Positions 6,203-6,484 of a stretch of DNA of 6,484 nucleotides are shown here, piece by piece. The DNA is from JAZRUY01 sp045598845 (GTDB taxonomy: Bacteria; Verrucomicrobiota; Lentisphaeria; Victivallales; Victivallaceae). Both the position numbers and the translations under genes were made by a program. The notes beneath the pieces are model-generated. The model did no database searches and was not told the DNA's origin. It worked only from the letters and a program-made list of their open reading frames with translations. Positions within the stretch are counted from its first letter, which is position 1. Each line of letters opens with the position of its first letter. The stretch covers positions 1 to 6,484 of the forward strand of contig JAZRUY010000101.1 in assembly GCA_045598845.1 (NCBI GenBank). The letters run 5' to 3'.

Positions 6203-6484
6203 TCAGTATTCCGCCGATTCCGCATTCACGCCTATCACCCGGGGAGTGATCCGCCCCAGCCGCACACCGGGATCGGCGGTGCGTATTTCAATATAGTTAT
6301 CGCTCCAGCCGACCGCAACCCCGTCCGGGCCGCGGCGCTCAAAAATCACCGGTAATTCACGGCCGGTGAACCCGGCGGCGAACCCGCGGCGGCTCTCCGC
6401 CGCCAAAGCCGACAGTCCGGCGTAACGCGCCTTCACCGCCGCATCGGAAGGACGGCCGTCCATGGCCGCCGCCGGCGTACCGGG
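6203..6484 (-). CDS. mtaB: C-terminal end of a MtaB-type tRNA methylthiotransferase (TRAM domain), N-terminus outside the window
   Basis: Partial gene: 93 residues plus a TGA stop, open to the window edge. The first visible residues, PGTPAAAM, match the end of the radical-SAM domain in the MiaB/RimO/MtaB family (usually RPGTPAA). A helical stretch follows (VKARYAGLSALAAESRRGF, about residues 17-35), then a C-terminal TRAM-like RNA-binding domain with FTGRELPVIFERR and VGWSDNYIEIRT. These enzymes use S-adenosylmethionine and two Fe-S clusters to add a methylthio group to a tRNA or ribosomal target. The short TRAM region and the SDNY motif (compare TENY or SENY) favour MtaB, which modifies t6A37 in tRNA, over MiaB or RimO, but the catalytic CxxxCxxC region is not in view, so the subtype is tentative. 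A 76-bp gap without a visible terminator separates it from the EIIA-CBS gene, so read-through is possible. Confidence 0.8.
   Translation of the reverse strand, partial: PGTPAAAMDGRPSDAAVKARYAGLSALAAESRRGFAAGFTGRELPVIFERRGPDGVAVGWSDNYIEIRTADPGVRLGRITPRVIGVNAESAEY

Overview
This window carries six genes, all on the minus strand, so transcription runs from high to low coordinates. From upstream to downstream they are: the C-terminal end of a radical-SAM tRNA methylthiotransferase of the MtaB type (cut by the window end), a PTS EIIA-like domain fused to two CBS domains, a ComEC/Rec2-family DNA-uptake channel protein, a family 4 glycosyltransferase, a glucose-1-phosphate cytidylyltransferase (RfbF type) and most of a CDP-glucose 4,6-dehydratase (RfbG type, cut by the window start). 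I see no rRNA, tRNA, CRISPR array, insertion sequence, phage gene or integration site.

The DNA is GC-rich (roughly 60 % by eye), with dense gene packing and Shine-Dalgarno sites. The EIIA-CBS fusion, ComEC and the CDP-sugar genes fit a Gram-negative bacterium. A member of the PVC group (for example Lentisphaerota or Verrucomicrobiota) is a weak guess from general style only; nothing here proves it.

Layout. Positions 6203-6484 hold the mtaB tail. A 76-bp AT-richer gap (6127-6202) precedes the EIIA-CBS gene (5209-6126), which has a clear AAAGGA Shine-Dalgarno. comEC (3017-5083, probably starting further upstream) follows closely. The glycosyltransferase (1833-3008) starts 8 nt after the comEC stop, and that stop lies inside its Shine-Dalgarno, so the two are probably translationally coupled. 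A 123-bp gap (1710-1832) then carries a near-consensus sigma70-type promoter (TTGACA, 17 bp, TATTAT with a TG extension). It drives rfbF (897-1709) and rfbG (1-891), which are 5 bp apart.

Function. RfbF makes CDP-glucose from CTP and glucose-1-phosphate, and RfbG converts it to CDP-4-keto-6-deoxyglucose, the precursor of 3,6-dideoxyhexoses and branched sugars of surface polysaccharides. The glycosyltransferase may belong to the same surface-glycan theme, although it appears to be transcribed with comEC. The upstream genes (tRNA modification, EIIA-CBS sensor, ComEC) look like an ordinary housekeeping neighbourhood.

Most of the window is conventional. Two things stand out. The ComEC C-terminal metallo-beta-lactamase-like domain has lost the metal-binding histidine motif, so it is predicted to be catalytically dead. 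Its N-terminus also seems to begin upstream of any ATG, GTG or TTG codon.
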